Shown: one piece after another, positions 7,582 to 16,202 of the stretch
Layout: each line of letters starts with the position of its first letter
Numbering within the stretch: the first letter of the stretch is position 1
Assembly (NCBI GenBank): GCA_045801465.1
Contig: JBJMSU010000124.1
Location: 1-28,994 of the forward strand
Origin: DATFWC01 sp045801465
GTDB lineage: Bacteria > Pseudomonadota > Alphaproteobacteria > Rhizobiales > Xanthobacteraceae
Direction: 5' to 3'
Length of the DNA: 28,994 bases
Notes under the pieces: model-generated
Told to the model about the DNA's origin: nothing
The model's input: only the letters and a program-made list of their open reading frames with translations
The model's database searches: none
Program-made: the position numbers and the translations under genes

Positions 7582-8538
7582 TTAACTCGCCGCTTCGGCG
7601 TTCTTGGTGAAATAGTCCGGCGGCTCGGGCCCCCACATCGACAGCGCGTCCTCCGGTTTGTGATAGCCGGCTTCCCACGGCTGCGCCTTGGGGATGTAGT
7701 CGATGTCGCAGGAATACTCCGAGAAGCTGCCCCACGGATCCTGCACGTAATGGAAATAATTCGAGCCCAGCACGTGGCGACCGAGACCCCAGCCCTTGCT
7801 GTAGCCTTTGTCGGCCATGCAGGCGGCGCCGAGCCCGATGTCGTCGATCGAGCCTACGTCCCAGCTGCAATGATGGAATCCCGGCGCGTCGGACTGAGCG
7901 AACGCAAGCAGGTGATGGTCGCTGCCGTGAATGCCGTGCATGAAGGCGACGAAATCCGCGCGGTCGGACAGGCGCAGGCCGAGCGTCTTGGCATAGAAGT
8001 CGAGCGATCGACCGATGTCCGGCGTGAAACACAGGACATGCGAGAGCCGTCGCGGCCGCACGATCCAGGCCTTGCTGCGCGGCGGCGCGCCCGCAACGCC
8101 TTCCGCGCATGAGTGCCAGGGTCCGGAATTTTTGGCGTCGGGCGACGACTTCGGCGCGACCTTCACCTCGATCAGGATGCCGTCCGGATTGAGGAACCAG
8201 AAGCCGTTACTTTCGAAGCCGGCCGGCGGGTCCAGGAGCGCAATGCCGTTTGCCTCCACCCGCGCCTTCAGCGTCGCGAAATCATCGGCATAGCAGCCGA
8301 ACGAGAGGTGATGCAGCCGTTTGCGTTTCCCTTCGACTACGCTGCCCCAGCGGTGGTCATGACCGAATGTGTGCAGCACGAGACGATCGCCGTCTTCGCG
8401 CACGTCGAGGCCGAAACTGCCGTAGAAGCGCTGCGCCAACGCCAGGTCCGGTACCGTGAGCACGAATTGGTCGAGCGAATGAACGCCGACCGCGGTATGA
8501 TCCGTCGTCGCCGGTACGTAGCCGCGGATTGCCGTCAT
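7582..8538 (-). CDS. two-domain extradiol-type ring-cleavage dioxygenase (VOC family)
   Basis: This 318-residue protein has two vicinal-oxygen-chelate domains, the first from about residue 20 (SLDQFVLTVPDLALAQRFYG) and the second from about 163 (RRLSHVLCFTPDIGRSLDFY). The second domain keeps the iron-binding set expected for type I extradiol dioxygenases: H167, one of H222/H223 (likely H223) and E274. Such enzymes cleave catechol-type rings next to the hydroxyl pair during breakdown of aromatic compounds. ATG 8538 is chosen because GGAGGAAG lies just upstream; a longer frame exists but lacks such a site. Downstream on the same strand is a Bug binding protein that could capture an aromatic acid. 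The usual hydrolase and hydratase partners are absent, so the substrate is open. Confidence 0.87.
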   Translation of the reverse strand: MTAIRGYVPATTDHTAVGVHSLDQFVLTVPDLALAQRFYGSFGLDVREDGDRLVLHTFGHDHRWGSVVEGKRKRLHHLSFGCYADDFATLKARVEANGIALLDPPAGFESNGFWFLNPDGILIEVKVAPKSSPDAKNSGPWHSCAEGVAGAPPRSKAWIVRPRRLSHVLCFTPDIGRSLDFYAKTLGLRLSDRADFVAFMHGIHGSDHHLLAFAQSDAPGFHHCSWDVGSIDDIGLGAACMADKGYSKGWGLGRHVLGSNYFHYVQDPWGSFSEYSCDIDYIPKAQPWEAGYHKPEDALSMWGPEPPDYFTKNAEAAS

Positions 8539-8750
8539 ATGTCTTCCTCCCTTGCTCCGCCGCAGGGCGCGGCGGCAAATTATCAGCAAAACGTGCCGGC
8601 GTCTGCGGGCGGATTTGGACCAGCTGTTGCGTGAGCAACGGGGAATGAAGCGACGTGTACCCCGGCTTTGGCCAGGTGCGCGATAGGTGCGGCGCATTCC
8701 AAGGCGTTAGTTCTCGGTAGCGTTTAGCCCTAGCCTCCATCGCGGCAGGC

Positions 8751-9017
8751 TCAACAGCAGCGGCCGGCGCCGCCCCCGTAGCGATGCTCGATGAACATCT
8801 TCACGTAGTCGCGCTCGCTCATCGGCGCCGCGCCGGGATGGCGCGCCCTGTGATAGGCGAGATAGGCCTGATAATCGGGCGCGCCGATCGCGGCACGCCA
8901 GCCGCGGCGCAGTTCGCCCGCGGTCGTCCTGGCGCACGCCAGGCATTCCGCGACCGCGGCGCCGGTCGCCTCGGTGCACGACAGCACCGGCGTCAGGAGA
9001 TCATTGCGCAGCAGCAC
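8751..9017 (-). CDS. ybdD: YbdD/YjiX family small protein (DUF466)
   Basis: This 88-residue protein ends in YGGGAGRCC, the cysteine-pair tail typical of the YbdD/YjiX family, and contains the conserved DYQAYLAYHRARHPG and MSERDYVKMFIEHRYGG. Members are nearly always encoded just after a cstA or btsT transporter gene, as here, and are thought to assist pyruvate or peptide uptake, but the exact role is unsettled. The start is GTG 9017: AGGAGG lies 8 bases upstream and a stop codon lies just above it in frame. The start lies inside the end of cstA, a 17-base overlap, so the two are surely translated from one message. Confidence 0.88.
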   Translation of the reverse strand: MLLRNDLLTPVLSCTEATGAAVAECLACARTTAGELRRGWRAAIGAPDYQAYLAYHRARHPGAAPMSERDYVKMFIEHRYGGGAGRCC

Positions 9018-11082
9018 CGGCTAATCCTCCTGGACGCAGCATGGGCGGCATCTCGTGCGCGCTCGGCATCGTGCTGCGCAGCGCCTGCAGCGACATCCGG
9101 ATGGTGAAGAACGCCATTGCCACCACCAGCGCCACGAACAATACCGTCAGGGTGCCGCAGATATAGTTGTTGAGCGCCACGCGCTGCATCTCGGCGATGC
9201 TCTTGGCCGGAGCCAGCACGGTGCCGGCCGCCGCCGCGTCGCTGTATTTGCTGGCGAGTGCGTAGAACCCGATGCGCGGGTCGGACGAGAACGCCTTCAT
9301 CCAGCCGGCGGTCAGCGTGCACACCAGGAGCCAGGCGGTGGGCACCAGCGTGACCCAGGCATAGCGCTCGCGCTTGAGCTTGAGCAGGATGGTGGTGGCG
9401 AGCAAGAGCGCGATGCCGGCGAGCATCTGGTTGGAGATTCCGAACAGCGGCCAGATCGTGTTGACGCCGCCGAGTGGATCGATGGTGCCCTGGTAGACGA
9501 AATAGCCCCACGCGCCCACGCACAGCACCGTAGCGACGACATTGGAGACGGCGGATTCGGTGCGTCCGAGCGGCGCGTAGATATGGCCGAGCAGGTCCTG
9601 GATCATAAAGCGGCCGGCGCGCGTGCCAGCGTCGACCGCGGTGAGGATGAACAGCGCCTCGAACAGGATGGCGAAGTGATACCAGAACGCCTCCAGCGCC
9701 TTGCCGCCGAACGCCTGCGCCATGATCTGCGCCATGCCGACCGCCAGTGTGGGCGCGCCGCCAGCGCGGTTGAGAATCGTGCGCTCGCCCACGTCGGACG
9801 CGGTTTGGGTGATCGTCTCCGGCGTGATCGTCCAGCCCCAGTTGCTGATCACCTCGGCCGCTTTCTGCGGCGCGTCGCCGATCACCGCCGCAGGGCTGTT
9901 CATGGCGAAGTAGATGCCGGGATCGAGCACGCATGCGGCGCACAAGGCCATGATGGCGACGAAGGACTCCATCAGCATGCCGCCATAGCCGATGAAGCGC
10001 GCATGCGACTCGCGCTCGATCATCTTCGGCGTGGTGCCCGACGAGATCAGCGCGTGGAAGCCGGACACCGAGCCGCAGGCGATGGTGATGAACAGGAACG
10101 GGAACAGCGGGCCCGAGAACACCGGCCCGGTGCCGTCGGCGAAGCGGGTCACCGCCTGCATCTTGAGCTCCGGCTGCACCAGGTAGATGCCGATCGCGAG
10201 GCCGACCACAACGCCGATCTTGAGGAAGGTGCTGAGGTAGTCGCGCGGCGCGAGCAGGAGCCAGACCGGCAGCATGGAGGCGATGGCGCCATAGATGATG
10301 ATTGCCCAGGCCAGCGCCGGCGCCGTGTACGTGAAAGCCGGGCCGAGGCTCGGATCGTCAGCGACGTATTGGCCGTACCAGATGGCGAGCAGCAGGATGA
10401 CGACGCCGAACGCCGAGGCCTCGCCGACCTTGCCGGGCCGGATGCTGCGCATATAGATGCCCATGGCCATGGCGGTCGGAATCGTCACCGCCACCGTAAA
10501 CGTTCCCCACGGGCTTTCGCCCAGCGCCTTGACGACCACCAGGCCGAGCGCGGCCAGGATGATGATCATGATGGCGAGCGCCCCGACGAGGGCGATGCCG
10601 CCGGCGACCGGTCCCATCTCCATCTTGACCATCTCGCCCAGCGAGCGCCCGTCACGCCGCAGCGAGCAGAACAGGATGACGAAGTCCTGCACGGCGCCGG
10701 CGAAGACCACGCCCGTCAGGATCCACAAGGTGCCCGGCAGATAGCCCATCTGCGCGGCGAGCACGGGTCCGACCAGCGGTCCGGCCCCCGCGATCGCCGC
10801 GAAATGGTGGCCGAACACCACGTATTTGTTGGTCGGCACGTAGTCGAGGCCGTCATTGTGGCGCTCGGCCGGCGTCACGCGGCTGTCGTCCAGCCTGACC
10901 ACCCGCTCGGCGATGAACTTGCTGTAGAAGCGATAGGCGATGAGGTAGACACAGATCGCCGCCGTCACCACCCAGGCGGCGCTGATCGGCTCGTCGCGAT
11001 TGAGCGCAATGCCGGCGAATGCGAACGCACCCAGCACGGCGATGGCGAGCCAAACGATGAGGGAAAGAGTCCGGTTTGCCAT
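9001..11082 (-). CDS. cstA: CstA family transporter (carbon starvation protein A)
   Basis: This 693-residue, strongly hydrophobic protein has well over a dozen membrane segments. It opens with a transmembrane helix, and the family signature follows at VPTNKYVVFGHHFAAIAGAG, then QDFVILFCSLRRDGRSLGEM. Further conserved parts are CGSVSGFHALISSGTTPKM and the late stretch with FEALFILTAVDAGTRAGRFM. CstA proteins are inner-membrane transporters induced by carbon starvation and take up pyruvate, and in some bacteria peptides. ATG 11082 has GGAGAG a few bases upstream. The ybdD-like gene overlaps its end. The gap above it, toward the divergent hydrolase, contains an inverted repeat at 11150-11196 but no operator I could name. 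Confidence 0.95.
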   Translation of the reverse strand: MANRTLSLIVWLAIAVLGAFAFAGIALNRDEPISAAWVVTAAICVYLIAYRFYSKFIAERVVRLDDSRVTPAERHNDGLDYVPTNKYVVFGHHFAAIAGAGPLVGPVLAAQMGYLPGTLWILTGVVFAGAVQDFVILFCSLRRDGRSLGEMVKMEMGPVAGGIALVGALAIMIIILAALGLVVVKALGESPWGTFTVAVTIPTAMAMGIYMRSIRPGKVGEASAFGVVILLLAIWYGQYVADDPSLGPAFTYTAPALAWAIIIYGAIASMLPVWLLLAPRDYLSTFLKIGVVVGLAIGIYLVQPELKMQAVTRFADGTGPVFSGPLFPFLFITIACGSVSGFHALISSGTTPKMIERESHARFIGYGGMLMESFVAIMALCAACVLDPGIYFAMNSPAAVIGDAPQKAAEVISNWGWTITPETITQTASDVGERTILNRAGGAPTLAVGMAQIMAQAFGGKALEAFWYHFAILFEALFILTAVDAGTRAGRFMIQDLLGHIYAPLGRTESAVSNVVATVLCVGAWGYFVYQGTIDPLGGVNTIWPLFGISNQMLAGIALLLATTILLKLKRERYAWVTLVPTAWLLVCTLTAGWMKAFSSDPRIGFYALASKYSDAAAAGTVLAPAKSIAEMQRVALNNYICGTLTVLFVALVVAMAFFTIRMSLQALRSTMPSAHEMPPMLRPGGLAGAAAQ

Positions 11083-11149
11083 GAGGTCTCTCCATGGCTC
11101 GTCTCCCCGGGTGCATTAACGTTCGTGACGGGGAAACGTTCAGCCCCGT

Positions 11150-11196
11150 GTCCCGGGCGCAGCGCAGCGCGCAACGGTGCGCTGCAGACCTGGGAC
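11150..11196. repeat. imperfect palindrome, type C, between cstA and the hydrolase
   Basis: GTCCCGGGCGCAGCGCA at 11150-11166 pairs with TGCGCTGCAGACCTGGGAC at 11178-11196, with a two-base size difference between the arms. The sequence resembles another short dispersed element seen between genes in Bradyrhizobium relatives (from memory). It lies in the divergent promoter region of cstA and the hydrolase, so it could be a structured leader or simply an inserted repeat. Confidence 0.5.
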
Positions 11197-11418
11197 CCGG
11201 TTTTGTATCGCTTAAGGAACCGTGGCGTCGCATCGGCGGTGCATTACTTCGCTGCGCGCATGCTGCGGCGCGCGCGCGACACGTGGGAACGGTGCTAACA
11301 TCGCCCGACCGGCGCCTCGCCGTGGTGAACAACAACATGGGAGGAGATCAGGGATCGCCGCGATTTTCTGCACTCGGCGACGCTGGTCGCCACCGCCGGT
11401 GCAACCGGCGCCACTGGC

Positions 11419-12747
11419 ATGGCCGGGACAACCGGCGTTCTCGCCGCCGAGGCGGCCAATGACGGGGCTCTGCGTCTCGCCCAGGCCGGCGCCGCATCGG
11501 CCCCGGCTGCCGTCGCCGAGGCGGCGCATCGCGGACCGCTGACCAGGCGCTGGGTCGAACAGCGGTGGGTCCTCGACAATATCATTCAGGCGAACGGCAT
11601 CGATTGGGACCAGCCGCGCTCCGTCTACTGGAACGTGCCGTGCGGGATCGCGGCCAGCGCCGACTTCGCCGCCATCCGGCAGCGGGTAAAGAAATACGCC
11701 GACTGCTCGCCGGCCTTCGAAACGGTCGCGCGGCGGCGCGAGGCCACCGCGCGGACGGCCGAAGAGGCGCGCGACCTCGTCACGGCGCGCGAGAACTACT
11801 TCATGGCGGCCATTCACTGGGGCGCCGCGCAATGGCCGATCGACGAGAACAACGAGCAGAACCTCGCCTACAACAAGAAGAAGCGCGAGTGCTTTACGGC
11901 CTACGCCAGGCTCGCCGATCATCGCGTCGAGCCGGTGTGGATTCCGCTCGACGGCAAGGCGCTGCCGGCCTGGTTCCATCTGCCGCCCGGCTATTCCGGC
12001 GGCCGCATTCCGGTGGTCGTCTTCGTTCCCGGCATGGACAGCTTCAAGGAAGCCAGCGTCTGGATGTATGGCGATCCCTACTTGAGCCGCGGCTTCGCGG
12101 TGCTCGCCATGGAAGGGCCGGGGCAGTACGAGTGCCCGACGCTCGGCATCTACATGTCGATGGACGGCTGGGAGGCGACCGGCAAGGCCTGCATGGATTG
12201 GCTGAGCCAGCGCGCTGAAGTCGATCCCGAGCGGGTCGCCATCAGCGGCCGCAGCTTCGGCTCGTTCGCCGGCACCATCGCGGCATCGGCCGAGCCGCGC
12301 TATCGCGCCTGTGCGGTGAGCGCGACCTGCCACGAGCCGGGCTGGCACACGATCTTTCAGGAGGCGTCGCCCACCTTCAAGATGCGATTCATGTACATGG
12401 CGAACTATACCGACGAGGCGAAGTTCGACGACTTCCGTAAGACGCTGACGTGGGAGGGACGCGCGGAGAAGATTCGCATGCCGTATCTCTGCGCCGCTGG
12501 CGAGTTCGACGAGTTGAGCCCGTTGGAAAACACCGAACGCCTGCTCAAGGCGCTGCAGGGTCCGAAGCGGTTCGTCGTCTATCAGGAGTCGCGGCACGCG
12601 ACCGCCGGCGTTGCCTCGACCAATCTCGGGCCATACCTGCCGGCGATGGTGGCCGACTGGATCGCTGCGCGCTTCCGCGGCGAGCCCTTCCCGAGCGAGC
12701 GCTGGTTCGTGGACGCAACCGGACGCGTCACCAAGACACCGTTGTAG
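11419..12747 (+). CDS. alpha/beta hydrolase, probably Tat-exported in its original form
   Basis: From ATG 11419 the protein has 442 residues. The hydrolase core begins near PVVVFVPGMDSFKEAS. The nucleophile elbow is GRSFG with S279, the acid is probably D364 in GEFDEL, and the histidine is H393 in ESRHA. The layout, a helical N-terminal region followed by the core, resembles FrsA-like or dihydropseudooxynicotine-hydrolase-like esterases; the substrate is unknown. The reading frame stays open upstream to 11329 and encodes a clear Tat leader with DRRDFLHS at about 11353-11376, but that stretch has no ATG, GTG or TTG. The codon where a start should be is AGG at 11350, just after GGAGGAG (11340-11346). 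Either the leader was lost by an ATG to AGG change or translation begins unusually. Confidence 0.82.
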   Translation: MAGTTGVLAAEAANDGALRLAQAGAASAPAAVAEAAHRGPLTRRWVEQRWVLDNIIQANGIDWDQPRSVYWNVPCGIAASADFAAIRQRVKKYADCSPAFETVARRREATARTAEEARDLVTARENYFMAAIHWGAAQWPIDENNEQNLAYNKKKRECFTAYARLADHRVEPVWIPLDGKALPAWFHLPPGYSGGRIPVVVFVPGMDSFKEASVWMYGDPYLSRGFAVLAMEGPGQYECPTLGIYMSMDGWEATGKACMDWLSQRAEVDPERVAISGRSFGSFAGTIAASAEPRYRACAVSATCHEPGWHTIFQEASPTFKMRFMYMANYTDEAKFDDFRKTLTWEGRAEKIRMPYLCAAGEFDELSPLENTERLLKALQGPKRFVVYQESRHATAGVASTNLGPYLPAMVADWIAARFRGEPFPSERWFVDATGRVTKTPL

Positions 12748-12857
12748 GGCGACGGACTACTGAGCAAGTTTCGGCCGGTTGGCCAACGGATGCGCCGGGG
12801 ATGCGGCGTCCGCTTTCGCCAACTGCGGACATGCCTGTCGCCTTGGCTTGGGCAGCT

Positions 12858-12894
12858 ATGTGCCAATTCCGGACTCATGCACCGCAGCAAACCG
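12858..12894. repeat. dispersed repeat copy, 3' flank of binding-protein gene 1
   Basis: These 37 bases match 16320-16356 at all but about two positions (shared core TTCCGGACTCATGC). Each copy lies directly after the 3' end of one of the two paralogous ABC-type binding-protein genes, so the repeat and the gene appear to have been duplicated or moved together. Confidence 0.75.
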
Positions 12895-12900
12895 CCTCTT

Positions 12901-13887
12901 TTATTCGATCACCTCGTCGGCGCGGGCGAGTAGGGTTGTTGGAATGTCAATGCCGAGCGCCTTGGCGGTGTTGAGGTTGACGACCAGCTCGTACTTGGCC
13001 GGCGCCTGCACCGGCAGGTCGGCGGGCTTCTCGCCCTTAAAGATGCGATCGACGTAGCCCGCCGCGCGTCGGAACGGGTCGATCGGGTCAGGCCCGTAGG
13101 AGATCAGGCCACCGGCTGTGACGTAGAAGCGGCCGGAGTAGACCGCAGGCAGTTTGTGCCGGGCCGCCAGTGTGGTGATCAGTTTGCGATGAACGATCCC
13201 AAATGCGCTGCCCGTCACGATCAGGCCGCCATTCGACCCGCGCGCGAATGCCGTGACGGCACGTTCGATTTCGTCGGCATCGCGGACGTCGACCGGGCTC
13301 ACCTGCACCCCCAACGAGGGTGCCACGATCTGGACAGCGCCGAACTGCCCGATCCCGGAGGCGACGGCCGGATCCCGAAGGACCGCCGCCCGCGTCACGC
13401 CCGGCGCGATCTCTTTGAGCAGCTCCAGCCATTTTCCGCTCATGCTGTATTCGTAAATCGTGAACCCAGTCGCGTTGCCGCCCGGCTGTGCCAGGCTCGC
13501 GACGAAACCGGCGCCGACCGGGTCGACGACACTCACAAACACGATCGGCACGGTGCGGGTCGCCTGTAGCAACGGCGCCACGGTTGCGGTGCCAGTAGCA
13601 GCCAGGAGGACATCCGGCGCGAGCGCGGCCAATTCCGCCGCGTGCTTACCAATGTCGTCGGCTTTGGCCCAGCGGGTGTCGATCCGCAGGTTGCGGCCGT
13701 CGCTCCAACCCAATTGCTCGAGGGCGTGTGCGAACGCCGCGAGGCGCGCTTGTCCTTCCGCATCGTCCGAAGCCAGATACATGAGCACGCCGATGCGCCG
13801 CATACGGTCGGCCTGCTGCGCGAGCGCTGCGAGTGGCCACGCGGCTGCCGCACCACCCAGAACACCAAGAAATTCCCGCCGCCTCAT
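12901..13887 (-). CDS. ABC-type substrate-binding protein, orphan copy 1
   Basis: This 328-residue protein starts MRRREFLGVLGGAAAAWPL, a Tat-like twin-arginine leader, then ALAQ before the mature part. The body follows the ABC sugar/amino-acid binding family of the TrpX type: RRIGVLMYLASDD, VPIVFVSVVDPVGAGFV, LAQPGGNATGF, and the C-terminal ALGIDIPTTLLARADEVIE. No permease or ATPase gene is near. ATG 13887 is preferred because a purine-rich GAGGGGGAG lies 6 bases upstream; the in-frame ATG at 13893 and one further up are too close to or above that site. It is a paralogue of 16361-17344, sharing the leader, the DEVIE end and the 3' flank. The ligand is unknown. Confidence 0.88.
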   Translation of the reverse strand: MRRREFLGVLGGAAAAWPLAALAQQADRMRRIGVLMYLASDDAEGQARLAAFAHALEQLGWSDGRNLRIDTRWAKADDIGKHAAELAALAPDVLLAATGTATVAPLLQATRTVPIVFVSVVDPVGAGFVASLAQPGGNATGFTIYEYSMSGKWLELLKEIAPGVTRAAVLRDPAVASGIGQFGAVQIVAPSLGVQVSPVDVRDADEIERAVTAFARGSNGGLIVTGSAFGIVHRKLITTLAARHKLPAVYSGRFYVTAGGLISYGPDPIDPFRRAAGYVDRIFKGEKPADLPVQAPAKYELVVNLNTAKALGIDIPTTLLARADEVIE

Positions 13888-14001
13888 ATCCATCTCCCCC
13901 TCAGGAGACGGCATCGTATCGGCTCAAACGAGTACATTGATAGGGGCTGAGAGCGGCTTCGCCACCGCAACATGGGATGTTGGCCGATGTCGCAGTTGGG
14001 T

Positions 14002-14103
14002 CATTCGCGTCGGACGGACGGTCCGCAGGCTTCGCGGCGTGTCCGCTATGCCTCCGATTGTGACCGAATTGATACGTCGTGGTTATTTGAGGCGATGTGC
14101 CAA
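14002..14103. repeat. dispersed repeat copy, isolated between genes
   Basis: About 102 bases match 16226-16327 along their whole length, beginning with CATTCGCGTCG and containing TCCGCTATGCCTCCGATTG and GATGTGCCA. Unlike the other copies it is not joined to the 3' end of a binding-protein gene; it lies in the gap between binding-protein gene 1 and the next Bug gene. It may mark where a third gene copy was once attached. Confidence 0.7.
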
Positions 14104-14184
14104 ATGCGGAAAAAGGAGGTACGTTGCGCACGTCCTTAATGTCGCGTCAGCCGCGTCCACAACAACCCTCGGCACGGGCTCCGC

Positions 14185-15150
14185 TCAATTGACGCTGATC
14201 GTTGCCTCGCGAATGACCGGCGCCCAGCGATCGATGTCCTTCTGAATGGCTGCCTGCATCTGGTCTGGTGTGCTCCCGACGGGAATGGCCTGCAGAGCAA
14301 GAAGCCGCTCGCGGACATCCGACATGCGCATCGCCCGCGCGATTGCCTGCGACAGCTTATCTGTGATGTCTTTCGGCGTCCGCGGCGGAGCGGCAATGCC
14401 GGTCCATGCATCGGCTTCCAGCCCCGGCAACACCTCCGAGAGGGCCGGAGCGGCGGGGAATTCCGGCAGCCGTTCGTTGCCCACAATGCCGAGCAGCTTC
14501 AGCCTGCCATCTTTGACGTATGGAGCGCCGTTTCCCAGCGCGGTCAGCGACACATCGACGTGGCCGGCCACCATGTCGTTTACGAACTGCGATCCGCCCC
14601 GATAAGGAACATGCGTCAGATCAATCCCTGCCTGTTTTTTGATGCCTTCAAAGACGAGCTGATGCATCGAGCCCACGCCGGCGGACGCATAGGTCAGCTT
14701 GCCGGGTTGCCGGCGAGCATAAGCGATCAACTCCGCGATGCTGTCGATCGCCAAGTCCTTACGGCCGATCAGAATGAGGGGATACTTGGCGACAACGCTC
14801 ACCGGCTCCAAGGCGCGGGGGTCAAAGCCCATTTTCTTGTGCATGAGATGGCTGAAAAATAACCATTCCACCGCGCACAGAAGCACGTGTCCGTCCGACG
14901 CAGCCCGGGCCACCGATTCGGCCCCGATGATTCCGCCGGCGCCAGGTCGGTTGTCGACGATGAAGTCCTGGCCCATGGCTACTCTGAGCCTTTCGGCAAC
15001 GAGCCGTGCGAGCAAATCCGGCGTGCCTCCTGCCGGACTTGGTACGACCAACGTCACGACTCTATTCGGGTAGGGCTGTTCTGCCGCGCTGCCGCTGGCG
15101 ACCGCGTTGGCTAAAAAGATAGCCGCGGTGAGGCTTCGAATGCTGATCAT
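14185..15150 (-). CDS. Bug/TctC-family periplasmic binding protein 2
   Basis: This 321-residue protein has a signal peptide (cleavage after about ASGSAA, residue 23) and the family motifs LVVPSPAGGTPDLLARLVAE and DNRPGAGGIIGAESVARAA. The central LTYASAGVGSMHQL and THVPYRGGSQFVNDM and the later PALSEVLPGLEADAWTG are standard Bug features. No membrane partner genes are present. ATG 15150 has AAGGAGG about 7 bases upstream. A LysR regulator gene is divergent, with 110 bases between the start codons. A perfect 12-base palindrome lies just above the ribosome binding site, so this gene is likely controlled by that regulator in response to its ligand. Confidence 0.9.
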   Translation of the reverse strand: MISIRSLTAAIFLANAVASGSAAEQPYPNRVVTLVVPSPAGGTPDLLARLVAERLRVAMGQDFIVDNRPGAGGIIGAESVARAASDGHVLLCAVEWLFFSHLMHKKMGFDPRALEPVSVVAKYPLILIGRKDLAIDSIAELIAYARRQPGKLTYASAGVGSMHQLVFEGIKKQAGIDLTHVPYRGGSQFVNDMVAGHVDVSLTALGNGAPYVKDGRLKLLGIVGNERLPEFPAAPALSEVLPGLEADAWTGIAAPPRTPKDITDKLSQAIARAMRMSDVRERLLALQAIPVGSTPDQMQAAIQKDIDRWAPVIREATISVN

Positions 15151-15164
15151 GGCCAGCCTCCTTT

Positions 15165-15176
15165 CTACTCGAGTAG
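15165..15176. promoter_or_regulatory. 12-base perfect palindrome in the Bug 2/LysR intergenic region
   Basis: CTACTCGAGTAG is a perfect inverted repeat immediately above the AAAGGAGG of the Bug gene. It is close enough to the start codon that a bound protein, or a small hairpin, would block ribosome access or transcription. It is not the usual T-N11-A LysR box, so the link to the LysR gene is only by position. Confidence 0.4.
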
Positions 15177-15206
15177 CAATTGCGACTTTCGTCCGCTTTG
15201 TGGTAG

Positions 15207-15236
15207 TTGAAAAGTTCTTATTTTGGACGTCATGTT
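15207..15236 (+). promoter_or_regulatory. candidate promoter of the LysR gene
   Basis: TTGAAA at 15207-15212 could be a -35 box and CATGTT at 15231-15236 a weak -10 box, 18 bases apart, placing transcription start about 18-20 bases before ATG 15261. The match is modest and rests on position and on the AT-rich character of this short stretch in GC-rich DNA. Confidence 0.3.
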
Positions 15237-15260
15237 AGCCATTCAGCTACGGAGCCCAGC

Positions 15261-16202
15261 ATGGATTGGACGGACCGCATCGGCCGCCGGATCAAGCCGC
15301 GCGATCTGCACGTTTTCCTGGCCGTGGCCGAGCACGGAAATATGGCGAAGGCAGCCGAGAGCCTCGCGATTTCACGGCCGGTAGTCTCCAAGACCATTGC
15401 CGACTTGGAACAGGCAATGGGCGTGCGACTTTTCGATCGCAGCCCGCATGGTATTGAGCCGACACTTTATGGCCGGGCACTCGCCAAGCGCAGCGTTGCG
15501 GTTTTCGACGAGCTACGACAGAGCGTAAAGGACATCGAGTTTCTTGCCGATCCAACGACCGGCGAGCTGCGCGTCGGGTGTCCCGAGGTCATGGCAGCAG
15601 GATTCGTCGCTGCCGCACTTGACCGTCTCTCCGCCCAATATCCGAAACTTGCTTTTCATACCGAACTCGGCACCATCGAGCATTTGCAATCGCACTCCCT
15701 GCGTGAGCGCAGATGCGAAGTCGTCATCGGGCGCCTGTGGCGCTCCACGCACGCGGACTTCAACATCGAGCCGCTCTTTCATGAACAGCTTTTCGTCACC
15801 ACCAGCATCGGCAGCAAGTGGGCAGGGCGGCGCAAACTTACGCTCGCCGAACTTCTCGATGAGCCTTGGATTCTCTCTCCTGTCGAGATGGAGCCGGGCG
15901 CGCCTGTCGCGCAGGCGTTTCGCGCCATCGGCGCCGAACGTCCGCGGGCAATCATATGGAGCCCGTCGCTCAATTTGCGCAACAACCTGCTTGCGACGGG
16001 ACGGTTCATCACGGTCATTCCCGGATCCGTGCTGCGCTTCGGCCGACAGAAAACAATATTCAAGGTGCTTGGGATCGATTTGCCGCGCTGGCAGCTACCT
16101 GTGGCGATCGTCAGCTTAAGCAATCGCACGTTAGGTCCGGTCGCGCAGCTGTTTATCGATTGCGTGCGCAAGCTGGCGAAGACATGTGCAGAAGCTCATT
16201 AG
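15261..16202 (+). CDS. LysR-type transcriptional regulator
   Basis: This 313-residue regulator has an N-terminal winged helix-turn-helix (about residues 12-70: DLHVFLAVAEHGNMAKAAES, then PVVSKTIADLEQ and GVRLFDRSPHGIEPT) and a C-terminal ligand-binding domain beginning near GELRVGCPEVMAAG. ATG 15261 has GGAG 7 bases upstream and gives the usual LysR start; the in-frame TTG at 15207 would add an unlikely tail. It is divergent to the Bug 2 gene, the classic arrangement in which a LysR protein controls its neighbour. The small molecule is unknown, perhaps the Bug ligand. A dispersed repeat begins right after the stop codon. Confidence 0.92.
   Translation: MDWTDRIGRRIKPRDLHVFLAVAEHGNMAKAAESLAISRPVVSKTIADLEQAMGVRLFDRSPHGIEPTLYGRALAKRSVAVFDELRQSVKDIEFLADPTTGELRVGCPEVMAAGFVAAALDRLSAQYPKLAFHTELGTIEHLQSHSLRERRCEVVIGRLWRSTHADFNIEPLFHEQLFVTTSIGSKWAGRRKLTLAELLDEPWILSPVEMEPGAPVAQAFRAIGAERPRAIIWSPSLNLRNNLLATGRFITVIPGSVLRFGRQKTIFKVLGIDLPRWQLPVAIVSLSNRTLGPVAQLFIDCVRKLAKTCAEAH

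Noticed and set aside
9055..11298. Open frame of about 750 codons on the plus strand opposite cstA
   Set aside because: Antisense shadow: no family motif, very high R/H/D/E content, and cstA on the other strand is unmistakable.
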